64,000 nucleotides of DNA from Telluria antibiotica (GTDB lineage Bacteria; Pseudomonadota; Gammaproteobacteria; Burkholderiales; Burkholderiaceae_D): NCBI RefSeq assembly GCF_011682055.1, contig NZ_JAAQOM010000019.1, positions 85,185 to 149,184 on the forward strand. The letters are read 5' to 3'. The notes under the pieces are model-generated. The model ran no database searches. It saw only the letters and a program-made list of their open reading frames with translations, and was not told the origin of the DNA. A program made the translations under genes and the position numbers. Of this stretch, positions 51,318-62,337 are shown one piece after another. How positions within the stretch are numbered: position 1 is the stretch's first letter; each line of letters opens with the position of its first letter.

Positions 51318-52499
51318 TCAGCGCTTGTTGCGGACCGGCAGAGGCAGCTCGCTGGCCGGGATCTCGCGCACCAGTTCCAGCAAGTCCCATTCGTTCTTCT
51401 GGTCCTTCTTGATGCGGAAGTGGTACATCGGCTGCAGCGCCTGGTGGTCTTCCTTGCGGAACGTCATCGTGCCTTTCGGTGTCTCGAACGACATGCCTTC
51501 CATCGCCGTCACGAGCTGGTCGCCATTTCCCGACGGGACCTTCTGCAGCGCCGCGACGACGGCCGCCGCCGCCGCCATGCCGCCCGCCGTGAACATGTCG
51601 GGCGGGACTTTATAACGCTTCGTGTGCTCGGCCACGAGCCAGTCGTTCATCTTGTTCTTCGGGAAGCCGTAGTAATAGTTGATGGTGCCTTCCGTGCCCG
51701 CGTACGCCTTCCACGTCTTCATCACGGGGAGGATGTTGCCGCCCGGTGCGAGCGAGATGCCGTAGCGTTCCGGTTTCATGTCGGCGATCTTGTTCATCGG
51801 GTTCGGGCCGGCCCACACGATGGCGAGCACGCGCGGCTGCGGCTTGTCCTTCAGGGCGTCGAACAGGCGCTGGGTGGGCGCCGTGAAGTCCGTCGCGGCG
51901 GCCGGCGCGTATTCCTCGTGGACGACGGTCGCCTTGCTGCCCGTGGCGCCCAGTGCTTCCTTGCCGGCCTTGATGGCGTCGCGGCCGAACGCGTAGTCCT
52001 GCGCGAGGAAGCCGATGCTGCCGCTCTTCAGCGTGGACGCCGCCGCCAGCGCGTCCTGCATCGAGTTGCGCGCCGTGCGGAAGATGTACTTGTTCCACTT
52101 GGCGCCCGTGATCTCGTCGGCGACGGCCGGTTCGACGACCAGCACCTTCTTGTATTCCTTCGCGACGGGCAGCATCGCGAGCGCGGCGCCGGACGACGTG
52201 GTGCCGACGGCGATGTCGGCCTTGTCGTCGCCGTAGGCCTCGGCCAGCAGCGTGCGTGCGAGGTCGGGCTTGCCCTGGTCGTCCTTGACGATCACTTTCA
52301 GCTTGCGGCCGTTGATTTCCATCTTGCCGCCCGTGAGGTATTCGAGGCCCAGCATGAAGCCGGTCTCCGTTTCCTTCGCATACGATTCCAGCTGGCCCGT
52401 CTTGCCGGCGATGAGGGCCACCTTCAGGTCGGGGGCGGCGACGGAGGTGCCCGTTGCCGTCAGGGCGAAGGCGGCGAGCAGGGATTTCATGTGTTTCAT
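51318..52499 (-). CDS. Periplasmic substrate-binding protein of the Liv-type ABC transporter
   Basis: A 393-residue periplasmic binding protein (type I fold, Peripla_BP_6) with signal peptide MKHMKSLLAAFALTATGTSVAA. Core segments LKVALIAGKTGQLESYAKE, KVIVKDDQGKPDLARTLLAE and DIAVGTTSSGAALAMLPVA line the ligand cleft. The substrate may be a branched-chain or other amino acid, amide or aromatic acid. CGAGGAGA precedes the ATG. It is the first gene of the operon; an alpha/beta hydrolase gene lies upstream beyond a REP-like palindrome. Confidence 0.92.
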   Translation of the reverse strand: MKHMKSLLAAFALTATGTSVAAPDLKVALIAGKTGQLESYAKETETGFMLGLEYLTGGKMEINGRKLKVIVKDDQGKPDLARTLLAEAYGDDKADIAVGTTSSGAALAMLPVAKEYKKVLVVEPAVADEITGAKWNKYIFRTARNSMQDALAAASTLKSGSIGFLAQDYAFGRDAIKAGKEALGATGSKATVVHEEYAPAAATDFTAPTQRLFDALKDKPQPRVLAIVWAGPNPMNKIADMKPERYGISLAPGGNILPVMKTWKAYAGTEGTINYYYGFPKNKMNDWLVAEHTKRYKVPPDMFTAGGMAAAAAVVAALQKVPSGNGDQLVTAMEGMSFETPKGTMTFRKEDHQALQPMYHFRIKKDQKNEWDLLELVREIPASELPLPVRNKR

Positions 52500-52517
52500 T
52501 TCGTCTCCTCGTGGGGT

Positions 52518-52543
52518 GGTGGGCACGGGGTGCCCACCCTACG
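52518..52543. repeat. REP-like palindrome, single copy
   Basis: Arms GGTGGGCAC and GTGCCCACC around GGG, then CTACG; it abuts the stop codon of the hydrolase gene and lies upstream of the substrate-binding protein gene. Same family as the elements at 5394 and in both arrays. Confidence 0.75.
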
Positions 52544-53416
52544 TTATGGTACGTCGGCCAGGAACTGGACGATGGCGTCGAGCGCTGCGGGTTCCGTCAG
52601 CATCGGCGCGTGGCCACGGTTCGGCACCTCGACATAGGCCATCGCCGGTGCCGCGCGCCGCATCCACGCCGTCTGCCGTTCTTCCATCAGGTCGGACAGC
52701 GCGCCGCGCACGAGCAGCAGCGGGCGCTCGCGCGCGAGCTTGCGGAACGCCATCCGCAGCGGCAGCGACGTCGGCCTGAGTTTACCGGTTTGCAAGGCGA
52801 TCGCGATGTTCGGATCGTAACGGGGCACGAGCCCGCCCGCCGCATCGGGGGCGAAGGCGCGGCGCGCCCACTTGTCCCATTCCGTGGCGTCGTTGTCGGG
52901 GAAGGCGCAGGCATTGATGTCGCGGATGCACGCCGCGGCCGCTTCCCAGGAGTGTACGGCGGCCGCGCGGCCCGCGTAGCCGGCGATCCGCGCGAGGCCT
53001 TTTTCCGACAGCACGGGGCCGATGTCGTTCAGCACGGCGGCGGCGATGAGGTCGATGCGGCGCGCCGCCAGGGTCATCGTGATCAGCCCGCCCATCGACG
53101 TGCCGATGAAGACGGCGCGTCCGATGCCGAGGTCCCAGGCGAGGCGGGCGATGTCGGCCGCATAGACGCCGGGTGCGTAGTTGTCGGGATTCGGATCGCG
53201 CTGCGACTCGCCCCGGCCGCGTACGTCGACGGCGAGCACGCGGCGGCCGAGGGCGGCGATGCGCGGCGCGAGCTCGTCGAAGTCGGCCGCGTTGCGCGTG
53301 AGCCCGTGGATGCAGATCACGGGCAGGCGCGCCGGACCGCCCGCGCCCGCGTAGTCGCGCGCGTGCAGCGACAAGCCATCGTCACTGCTGAAGGTGATGT
53401 CGGTGTAGGTGGACAT
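52544..53416 (-). CDS. Alpha/beta hydrolase
   Basis: A 290-residue cytosolic hydrolase. HG oxyanion motif in VICIHGLTRN, DVRGRGES after strand 5, nucleophile S107 in FIGTSMGGL, and the catalytic His in EVPNRGHAPML near the C-terminus. The fold is the haloperoxidase/lactonase-esterase type; no substrate can be assigned. It precedes the Liv-type transporter on the same strand, separated by a REP-like element, so a link to transport of its substrate or product is possible. Confidence 0.9.
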   Translation of the reverse strand: MSTYTDITFSSDDGLSLHARDYAGAGGPARLPVICIHGLTRNAADFDELAPRIAALGRRVLAVDVRGRGESQRDPNPDNYAPGVYAADIARLAWDLGIGRAVFIGTSMGGLITMTLAARRIDLIAAAVLNDIGPVLSEKGLARIAGYAGRAAAVHSWEAAAACIRDINACAFPDNDATEWDKWARRAFAPDAAGGLVPRYDPNIAIALQTGKLRPTSLPLRMAFRKLARERPLLLVRGALSDLMEERQTAWMRRAAPAMAYVEVPNRGHAPMLTEPAALDAIVQFLADVP

Positions 53417-53447
53417 GTGACCGTTAATGGGTTGAGCGGCACCCGGT

Positions 53448-53471
53448 GGAGAGCCCCGTCCGGGACTCTCC
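53448..53471. terminator. Hairpin between TonB receptor and hydrolase genes
   Basis: Ten-pair stem with one mismatch (GGAGAGCCCC against GGGACTCTCC, loop GTCC) 18 bases after the receptor stop. No T-tract, so termination is only suggested. Confidence 0.35.
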
Positions 53472-53489
53472 TCGCGGCCGGGCGGACGA

Positions 53490-55850
53490 TCAGAACTTCA
53501 CGTCCAGCGTCGCGCGGTAGGTGCGCGGGTCGCCGTAGAACGCGGTGACGGAATTGAAGAAGCCGGAGAAGTTGTAGCCGGCCACCTTGTAGCGCTTGTC
53601 CGTCAGGTTGCGGCCGTGCAGCCCGACCTGGTACTTGCGGTCGGCGCTCGTCCACACGAGGCCCGCATCCCACAGGCTGAAGCCGCCCTGCGACAGCGCC
53701 AGGTTGCCGGGGATGGTGGCGTCGAGGCCCGCGACACCGGTCGGGCGCGCGATCTCGGTCTGGTACACTTTGCTCTTGTACGCGAGGCTGTTCATCAGGC
53801 TCAGCGTGCCGGCGCGGCCCGCCAGGGCGAGGGGCCAGTCGTAGTTCACCGACAGGTTGGCGGCGTTCTTCGGCGTGTTCTGGAATTCCGTGCTGCTCGC
53901 GATGTTCACGAGGCTGGCGCCGTTCGCGACGAACCATTCCTTGTACTTGGCGTCGATGTGGCTGTACATGGCGCTCACGCTGAGGGAGTTCGTCAGGTAG
54001 GCGATCATTTCCAGTTCGAGGCCGTCGATCTTCGCCTTGCCGGCGTTCGTCAGCGTGCCGGCGAAGCCGTTCACGTTGCCGCTCGCGTCATAGGTCGGGA
54101 TCGAGCCGGGGATCTGCACGTTCTTGTAGTCGGTGTAGAAAACGGCGGCATTCGTCTGCAGGCGCCCGCCGTTCATCGACGACTTCAGGCCCACCTCGAT
54201 GGTGCTGACTTCTTCCGGCGCGACGCCGCGGCGCTTCGCCAGCGACGCGGCGGAGTTCGGGCCGCCCGATGCCGTCAAGTCCATGCGCGGGTCGAACATG
54301 CCGCCCTTGAAGCCCTTCGAGAACGTGCTGTACAGGTTGTGTTCCGGCGCGAGCTTCCAGCCGATGCCGACCTTCGGCGTGAATTTCTTGTCGGTGCGGT
54401 CGAGGTCGTCCTTGCCGAGGTCCGTGTTCGGCTTGCCGAACGCGACGGCGCTCGGATTGCCCAGCAGCGCGGAGCCGCCCAGGCCGAGATAGGTCTGCTT
54501 GAAGATGCGCGCGCGCCGCTGGTCGTCCGTGTAGCGGCCGCCCAGCGTGACGTTGAACGTGTCGGTAACGCTGTAGCTGGCGTCGGCGAAGGCGGCCCAC
54601 GTCCTCGTGTCGATGTCGTCGTAGGTCAGCAGCGACAGGCCGCCGGCCGCGTTGTACAGCACGTCGAACTTGTTGAACGCATTGGCCTTCATGTAGAACA
54701 CGCCGGCCACGCCCTGCAGGCGGGAACCCGTGTACGTGAGCTGGAATTCCTGGCTCGTCTGGTGGTCGCTGTAGATGGCGGGGGCCTCGAACAGCGGGGT
54801 CTCGAGCGAATCGAAGTCGATCGGGGCATACGATTCCGACTTGCGGTTCGCCGTGATCGACTTGAACGACAACGTGGGATCGATCGTGTATTCGAGCAGC
54901 AGCGACGTGCCCTGGTTGATCACCTGCTGCTTGTGGCCGACGACGGAGTACAGGTCGGCGCGCGTGTCGTACAGGCCGGGCAGCGGCTGGACGCTGGCCG
55001 GAGCCGGACCCGGTGTCAGGCGGTAGCCCTGGCGCGGCTGCGAGTCGTCGACGGTGCGGTCGTAGGCGAAGCGGATGAACAGGTCGCTGCTCGGCAGCAG
55101 TTCCGCGCTGACGCGGCCGGCCCACAGGTCCTTGTTGTAGTTCTGCTGGCCCGTGAGGACGTTGTGGCCGTAGCCGTGGCGGTTGAACGTGGCCAGCGTG
55201 CCGCCCACGCGCAGCATGTCGGAGACCGGCGTGCTGGCCTTGACGACGAGGTCGCGCTCGTCGTAGTTGCCGAGGGTGGCCTTGGCGTCGAGCATGGGCT
55301 TCGGTGCCAGCTTGCGGGTGACGTACTTGACGGCGCCGCCGATCGTGTTGCGGCCGTACAGCGTGCCTTGCGGGCCGCGCAGCACTTCGATGCGCTCGAG
55401 GTCGTAGATGTCGGTGAGGGCGCCTTGCGGACGCGCGAGGTAGACGTCGTCGAGGTAGATGCCGACGCCTTGCTCGTAGCCCGCGACGGGGTCCTGCTGG
55501 CCGATGCCGCGGATGAACGCGGTCAGCGTCGTGTTCGTGCCGCGCGACGTTTTCAACGTGGTGTTCGGCACCTTGTCGGTGAGCGCGGTGAGGTCGGGGA
55601 TCGCCTGTTTTTCGAGCTCGGCGCCGGACAACGCCGTCACGGCGCCCGGCACGTCCTGGATCAATTCGGCGCGGCGGCGGGCCGTCACGACGACCTTGCC
55701 AATGTCGTCCTGCGCCGCCACGGCAGGGGCGCCATTCGCGTCTTCCTGGGCATGGGCGATGCCGATCGCGCTGCCGTACGTGGCCATCAGCACGGCGATG
55801 GAGATGGCGGAGCGGATCGGCCGGTTCGGGTTCTGCTTGCTAACACGCAT
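53490..55850 (-). CDS. TonB-dependent outer-membrane receptor
   Basis: A 786-residue receptor with signal peptide (about 1-34, ending GIAHA), TonB-box-like GKVVVTARRR (about 51-60), plug domain (about 60-170, with IEVLRGPQGTLYGRNTIGGAVKYVTR) and a beta-barrel ending ATLDVKF with the C-terminal Phe. The GPQGTLYGRNTxGGA form is common in the large sphingomonad-like receptor group that takes up plant-derived aromatics or siderophores; substrate unknown. AGGAGA precedes the ATG at 55850. It is divergent from a LysR gene with two identical-type palindromes between. Confidence 0.92.
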   Translation of the reverse strand: MRVSKQNPNRPIRSAISIAVLMATYGSAIGIAHAQEDANGAPAVAAQDDIGKVVVTARRRAELIQDVPGAVTALSGAELEKQAIPDLTALTDKVPNTTLKTSRGTNTTLTAFIRGIGQQDPVAGYEQGVGIYLDDVYLARPQGALTDIYDLERIEVLRGPQGTLYGRNTIGGAVKYVTRKLAPKPMLDAKATLGNYDERDLVVKASTPVSDMLRVGGTLATFNRHGYGHNVLTGQQNYNKDLWAGRVSAELLPSSDLFIRFAYDRTVDDSQPRQGYRLTPGPAPASVQPLPGLYDTRADLYSVVGHKQQVINQGTSLLLEYTIDPTLSFKSITANRKSESYAPIDFDSLETPLFEAPAIYSDHQTSQEFQLTYTGSRLQGVAGVFYMKANAFNKFDVLYNAAGGLSLLTYDDIDTRTWAAFADASYSVTDTFNVTLGGRYTDDQRRARIFKQTYLGLGGSALLGNPSAVAFGKPNTDLGKDDLDRTDKKFTPKVGIGWKLAPEHNLYSTFSKGFKGGMFDPRMDLTASGGPNSAASLAKRRGVAPEEVSTIEVGLKSSMNGGRLQTNAAVFYTDYKNVQIPGSIPTYDASGNVNGFAGTLTNAGKAKIDGLELEMIAYLTNSLSVSAMYSHIDAKYKEWFVANGASLVNIASSTEFQNTPKNAANLSVNYDWPLALAGRAGTLSLMNSLAYKSKVYQTEIARPTGVAGLDATIPGNLALSQGGFSLWDAGLVWTSADRKYQVGLHGRNLTDKRYKVAGYNFSGFFNSVTAFYGDPRTYRATLDVKF

Positions 55851-55957
55851 TGAATGTCTCCTGATTTTGTTTGGTGTTATGCGTTCAGGTACGTTTCGCA
55901 TGATGGAAGTGTGCCTCGGATGAATTTGGCTGAAAAGACAACGCCGCGCCCACTGGT

Positions 55958-55973
55958 TGTGCATTTATGCACA
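55958..55973. promoter_or_regulatory. Operator palindrome TGTGCA-N4-TGCACA, site 1
   Basis: TGTGCATTTATGCACA, a perfect dyad in the region between the TonB receptor and the LysR gene. A half site TGTGCA also lies at 56046. Confidence 0.55.
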
Positions 55974-56087
55974 GCAGACGGAACCGCCCTGTGGAGGCGG
56001 CGCCAGGGGCGTGGCAACGATGCGACGTCCGAAAATCCCGTTTGCTGTGCATACGCAAGGGCTGTTTCGAAAACGTTGCAGCGGCAA

Positions 56088-56103
56088 TGTGCACTGGTGC
56101 ACA
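56088..56103. promoter_or_regulatory. Operator palindrome TGTGCA-N4-TGCACA, site 2
   Basis: TGTGCACTGGTGCACA, same arms and spacing as site 1, 130 bases away (about 12 turns of DNA), 67 bases before the LysR start. The pair could support looping or shared control of both divergent genes. Confidence 0.55.
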
Positions 56104-56169
56104 ATATGTCATCTTGATATCAAACAACGGGTTCTCGAAAAAGCCGCATCGAACGGCAAAGGAGACGAC

Positions 56170-57090
56170 ATGCACAGCCTGCCGGAGTGGACGGACCTGC
56201 GGTTTTTCCTGGAGCTGGCGCGTGCCGGCACCTTGTCGGGGGCGTCGCGCCGCCTCGACGTCGAGCACACGACGGTGGCGCGCCGCATCGACCGCCTCGA
56301 GCAGCAGCTCGGCACGACATTGTTCGACCGCTCGCGCGAAGGCTATGAGCTGACGGAGATGGGGCTCGCGCTGCTGCCGCATGCGGAGGCGATGGAAGGC
56401 GCGGCGCTCGCGGCCACCGAGCAGCTGAGCGGCGCGGAGATCGCGGCGCAGGGCGTCGTGCGCCTCGGCCTGCCGGAAGTGTTCGGCGTGCGCGTCGTGG
56501 CGCCGCTGCTCGTGAAACTGCTGGAAGCGCATCCCGACCTGTCGATCGAGATGCTGTCGCTGGCCCGCTTCGCCAACCTCGCCAACCGCGAGGCCGACCT
56601 TGGCGTCATGCTCGATCCGCCGTCGACGGGCCGCTACGTCGTGACCCGGCTCGCCACGTTCCGCTTCTACCTGTACGGGGCGCCCGCGTACCTTGCGAAG
56701 CATCCGCCGATCCAGACGCATGCCGACCTGGAACGCCACGACTTCGTCGACTACGTGCAGGACCGCCTGGCCAGCCGCGAACTGTCGTACCTGAACGAAC
56801 TCGGCTTCACGCCGCGGCGCCGGCTGTGCGCGCTGGGGATGGGCGCGCAGGTCGAGGCCGCGTCGCTGGGGATGGGCCTCATGATGGCGCCGCCGTATGC
56901 CGTGCCGGACGACGGCCGCCTCGTGCAGGTGCTGCCGGGCTTCTATGCCGAGCGCTCGTTCTGGCTCGCCGCGCCGACCGACTTGTACCGGCTGCGTCGC
57001 GTCAAAGTCGTGTGGGATTTGCTGCGCGACGTGGCCGACAACAATCCGACCTTGTGGCTGGACAGGGGCGACCTGGGACGGGCGGCATGA
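56170..57090 (+). CDS. LysR-type transcriptional regulator
   Basis: A 306-residue LysR protein: winged helix-turn-helix (about 8-65, FFLELARAGTLSGASRRLDVEHTTVARRI) and effector domain (about 90-295). GGAGAC precedes the ATG at 56170. It is divergent from the TonB receptor and overlaps a GNAT gene by ATGA. The twin TGTGCA dyads upstream may be its sites, though LysR boxes are usually T-N11-A, so another regulator is possible. Confidence 0.92.
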   Translation: MHSLPEWTDLRFFLELARAGTLSGASRRLDVEHTTVARRIDRLEQQLGTTLFDRSREGYELTEMGLALLPHAEAMEGAALAATEQLSGAEIAAQGVVRLGLPEVFGVRVVAPLLVKLLEAHPDLSIEMLSLARFANLANREADLGVMLDPPSTGRYVVTRLATFRFYLYGAPAYLAKHPPIQTHADLERHDFVDYVQDRLASRELSYLNELGFTPRRRLCALGMGAQVEAASLGMGLMMAPPYAVPDDGRLVQVLPGFYAERSFWLAAPTDLYRLRRVKVVWDLLRDVADNNPTLWLDRGDLGRAA

Positions 57091-57623
57091 GCGGCGTCGT
57101 CATCCGCGCTTACGCCGACGCCGATCGCGGGGCCGTCAACGCCGTCGCGCTGGCGGCGTTCGCCCAGTACGCGGGCGACTACGACGACTGGCCCACGTTC
57201 AGCGCGGGCATCGGCCGCATGGCCGACCTCGCGGCCGACGGCGACCTGCTGGTGGCCGAACGCGAAGGTGCCGTCGTCGGCGCCGTCGTGCACGTGGGGC
57301 CGGGGCGGCCGCGCAGCGCGATCTATCCGGACGACTGGTCCGTGATCCGCATGCTGGTCGTGGACCCGGCGGCACGGGGCGCGGGCATCGGCCGCGCGCT
57401 GGTCGCCGCCACGCTCGAGCGGGCCGCGCGCGCGGAGGCGCCCGCGGTGGGCCTGCACACGAGCCCCATCATGGCGACCGCGTTGCGGCTGTACGAAGGC
57501 ATCGGCTTCCGGCGCGAGCACGACCTGCCTCCGATCCGTGGCGTGCCGTATGCGCGTTACGTGCTGCCCGCCGCCGGCATCGGCACGGCGCTGGCGCGCC
57601 TGGCCCATAGCCACGCCGCGTGA
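57087..57623 (+). CDS. GNAT family N-acetyltransferase
   Basis: A 178-residue acetyltransferase with the GNAT acetyl-CoA pyrophosphate loop RMLVVDPAARGAGIGRAL and C-terminal ALRLYEGIGFRREHD. It transfers an acetyl group from acetyl-CoA to an amine of unknown identity. Translationally coupled to the LysR gene (ATGA). Confidence 0.9.
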   Translation: MSGVVIRAYADADRGAVNAVALAAFAQYAGDYDDWPTFSAGIGRMADLAADGDLLVAEREGAVVGAVVHVGPGRPRSAIYPDDWSVIRMLVVDPAARGAGIGRALVAATLERAARAEAPAVGLHTSPIMATALRLYEGIGFRREHDLPPIRGVPYARYVLPAAGIGTALARLAHSHAA

Positions 57624-57624
57624 T

Positions 57625-58275
57625 TCAGTGACGCGGCGGCGCCGTGTCGAGCACGACGTAGTTGTGCCACGTGGCGCGGCGCCGGAACATGGTGAGCTTG
57701 TCCAGCCAGTGCGCATCCGGCAGGCACAGGTAGATCAGGATCACCCTGCGCGGATGGGCTTGCAGGGAGGCGAGCAGGTTGTCGAGCACGCTGCTCAGCA
57801 CGGGGGCGCTGAACGGGTTGAAAAAGTACAGGACGAGATCGTCCTGCGGCAGGGTGAACTCGGTCGCGTCCGCATGGACCGAGACGACGGCGCCCGCCCG
57901 GCGCTTGCCATAGCGTTCGATATTCTCCTGCGCTTGCCGATGCAGTTCGGCGCTGAACTCGACGCCGACGACCTGCTTGAACGGCAGCTCGCCAGCGACC
58001 AGCAGCGTCCTTCCCTTGCCCGAGCCAAAATCGACGAAGGAAAAGTCGGCGTGGCGGATGTCCAGCCGCTTGAGCAGGCGCCGCAGCGAGTACACGGGCG
58101 ATGGCTGGTAGCGTTCGCCGTGCCGCTTGTTCGTGCCGGCGATGTCCAGTGTCTTCAGGTCGGCGAACGTGCGCGTTTCCGTGCCATGGACGCTGTCGAA
58201 GGTGCGGTCGGCGTATTTTTCCAGGAGCTGGGCGGGCGAAAAGCGCCACCACGTGGCGACTGCAGGGATCGGCAT
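57625..58275 (-). CDS. Class I SAM-dependent methyltransferase
   Basis: A 216-residue protein with the SAM-binding motif I FSFVDFGSGKGRTLL, motif II VVGVEFSAELHRQAQ and a DxxxFxLPQDDLVLYFFNPF strand-4 region. The NPF is like the NPPY/NPPF of N-methyltransferases but not identical. Substrate unknown. CAGAGGAGA precedes the ATG at 58275. Convergent with the GNAT gene (one-base gap). Confidence 0.85.
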   Translation of the reverse strand: MPIPAVATWWRFSPAQLLEKYADRTFDSVHGTETRTFADLKTLDIAGTNKRHGERYQPSPVYSLRRLLKRLDIRHADFSFVDFGSGKGRTLLVAGELPFKQVVGVEFSAELHRQAQENIERYGKRRAGAVVSVHADATEFTLPQDDLVLYFFNPFSAPVLSSVLDNLLASLQAHPRRVILIYLCLPDAHWLDKLTMFRRRATWHNYVVLDTAPPRH

Positions 58276-58422
58276 GGCTCTCCTCTGGCTGAGGCGACAA
58301 GGCCGCACGGGGCGGGCTGCGAAGCGGCTATCTCGTCATGATTGTATGCGAGGAATTGCCCATCCGGACGCTCCGGCACGGATGCCTGCACAGGCGTGCC
58401 GGATTTACAACAGCCGAGGCCG

Positions 58423-59034
58423 TCACGTCTTCCGCGCGACGATACGGCGGATCACCTTGCCCGACGACGGGCTCGCCACTTGCTCGTCCAGCAGCACCGT
58501 GGCGCCGCACAAGGCGCCGAGCACCCGCTGCGGGTCGAACGCAGCATACAGGCGTCCATGTTCGTCGCGGCGGTCGGCCCCCTCGGTCACGCGCCAGCTC
58601 AGATACAGCACGCCGCCGGGTTCGAGGAGGTCCAGCAGGGCCCGGACCGATGGCGCGATGCGTTCCGCCTCCAGGTGCATGATGACGGTTTCGCACAGCA
58701 CGTTGGCGAAGCCGGCGCGCGGGACGCCCGCGAGATCGGGCAGCGCGGCGGCGCGGAATTCGATCTCGGGATAGCGCCGCCGGGCTTCCGCCAGCAAGCC
58801 GTTCGACGGCTCGAGCCCCACGGCCGGGTAACCGTGGGCGGCGAGCCAGGCCGTATCGCGCCCGCTGCCGCAGCCGACGTCCGCCGTGCGCCCCGGACGG
58901 AAGTACTGCCGGATGAGCGCGTGCATGTCCGTCGCCGGCGGCTGCGCGTGCCAGTCGGCGGCAAAGGCGGCCGCGTGCCGGTCGTAGGCATCGACGGTCA
59001 GGTCATCCAGCGGCGGCGGTGGCGTGGCGGTCAT
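58423..59034 (-). CDS. Class I SAM-dependent methyltransferase (type 11)
   Basis: A 203-residue methyltransferase: motif I TADVGCGSGRDTAWLA, acidic loop VGLEPSNGLL, and LEPGGVLYLSWRV. Proteins of this set act on small molecules; the substrate is unknown. Its ATG overlaps the stop of the DUF482 gene upstream, so the two are co-translated. Confidence 0.88.
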   Translation of the reverse strand: MTATPPPPLDDLTVDAYDRHAAAFAADWHAQPPATDMHALIRQYFRPGRTADVGCGSGRDTAWLAAHGYPAVGLEPSNGLLAEARRRYPEIEFRAAALPDLAGVPRAGFANVLCETVIMHLEAERIAPSVRALLDLLEPGGVLYLSWRVTEGADRRDEHGRLYAAFDPQRVLGALCGATVLLDEQVASPSSGKVIRRIVARKT

Positions 59035-60167
59035 GTGCGAAACGGATTCCGGTCGTTGAGTTCATCGATGTAATCGTCGATGCCCCCGGCCTCGCGTTCC
59101 AGGAACCGCTCGACGGCGTTCGCGAACGACGGATGCGCGAGCCAGTGCGCGGACCACGTGCGCGTGGGCAGGAAGCCGCGCGCCATCTTGTGCTCGCCCT
59201 GCGCGCCGCCCTCGAACACCTGGATGCCTTGCTCGATGCAGAATTCCAGCGGCTGGTAGTACGCCGCCTCGAAGTGCAGGCACGGCACGTGTTCCAGCGC
59301 GCCCCAGTAGCGGCCGTACAAGGTCGTCGCGTCGTGCACGACGAGCGACGCGGCGATCGGGCGGCCGTCCCGTTCCGCGATCACGAGCAGCAGGTTGTCC
59401 GGCATCGTCTTGCCGATGCGGCGGAAGAAGTCCAGGTTCAGGTAAGGCTTCGAGAAATGTTCCGCGTACGTGTTGCGGTAGCAGCGCGTGAAGAAGCGCC
59501 AGTCCTCGTCGAGGATGTCCGGCCCGCGCACGCGCCGCAACGTGATCCCCGCATCGCGCACCTTGCGCCGCTCGGCGCGGATGTTCTTGCGCTTCTTGTG
59601 TTCCAGGGTGGCGAGGAAGTCGTCGAACGTGGCATAGCCCCCGTTTATCCAGTGGAATTGCACGCCGCTGCGCAGCAGGAAACCGGCGGCCGCGAGCTGC
59701 TGCGCCTGGTCGTCCGGCGGGAACAGCACGTGCGTGGACGACACGTCCGTCGCTTTCTGCGTGGCGACCAGCACGTCGACGAGCGCGGCGCGCGCGCGCG
59801 CGTCGCGCGCGAGCAGGCGCGGGCCCGTCACGGGCGTGAACGGGATCGCGGACAGGAGCTTCGGATAATAGTCGAGCCCATGCTCCTGGTAGGCGTTGGC
59901 CCACGCCCAGTCGAACACGTACTCGCCGTACGAATGGCCTTTCACGTACAGGGGCAGGGCGGCGGCCAGCGCATCGTCGGCGTCGTACAGGGCGATGTAT
60001 TGCGGCTGCCAGCCCGTCTCCGGCGCCGCGCTGCCGGATTCGTGCAGCGCGTGCAGGAACGCGAACGAGAGAAACGGGTTCGGCTCGGGCTGCAGCGCGA
60101 CGAGGGCGTCCCAGGCCGGCTGGCCGATCTCGGACAGAGAAGAAACGATATGCGTGCGATAATTCAA
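59031..60167 (-). CDS. GNAT-fold acyltransferase, DUF482 family
   Basis: A 378-residue protein of the DUF482 (peptidogalycan-type) branch of the GNAT/FemAB fold: NYRTHIVSSLSEIGQPAWDAL, NPFLSFAFLHALHESGSA, LEHKKRKNIRAERRKV, HFEAAYYQPLEFCIEQGI and FEGGAQGEHKMARGFLP, all family hallmarks. The function is not settled. I place the start at a TTG (60167) preceded by GGAAG: it gives the family's usual N-terminus and avoids overlap with the divergent nadE, which ATG starts further up would cause. Confidence 0.88.
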   Translation of the reverse strand: MNYRTHIVSSLSEIGQPAWDALVALQPEPNPFLSFAFLHALHESGSAAPETGWQPQYIALYDADDALAAALPLYVKGHSYGEYVFDWAWANAYQEHGLDYYPKLLSAIPFTPVTGPRLLARDARARAALVDVLVATQKATDVSSTHVLFPPDDQAQQLAAAGFLLRSGVQFHWINGGYATFDDFLATLEHKKRKNIRAERRKVRDAGITLRRVRGPDILDEDWRFFTRCYRNTYAEHFSKPYLNLDFFRRIGKTMPDNLLLVIAERDGRPIAASLVVHDATTLYGRYWGALEHVPCLHFEAAYYQPLEFCIEQGIQVFEGGAQGEHKMARGFLPTRTWSAHWLAHPSFANAVERFLEREAGGIDDYIDELNDRNPFRT

Positions 60168-60234
60168 GATGACTTCCGCGAGTTGACTTCCGTATTTGCG
60201 ATCAATGCCTGCGATCACCGAGCCGTAAAGACCC

Positions 60235-62289
<2,055 letters not shown>

Positions 62290-62337
62290 CCGGGTGCCAT
62301 GCGATAATCCAAGCAAACCGGAACTAGGAGATAAACG

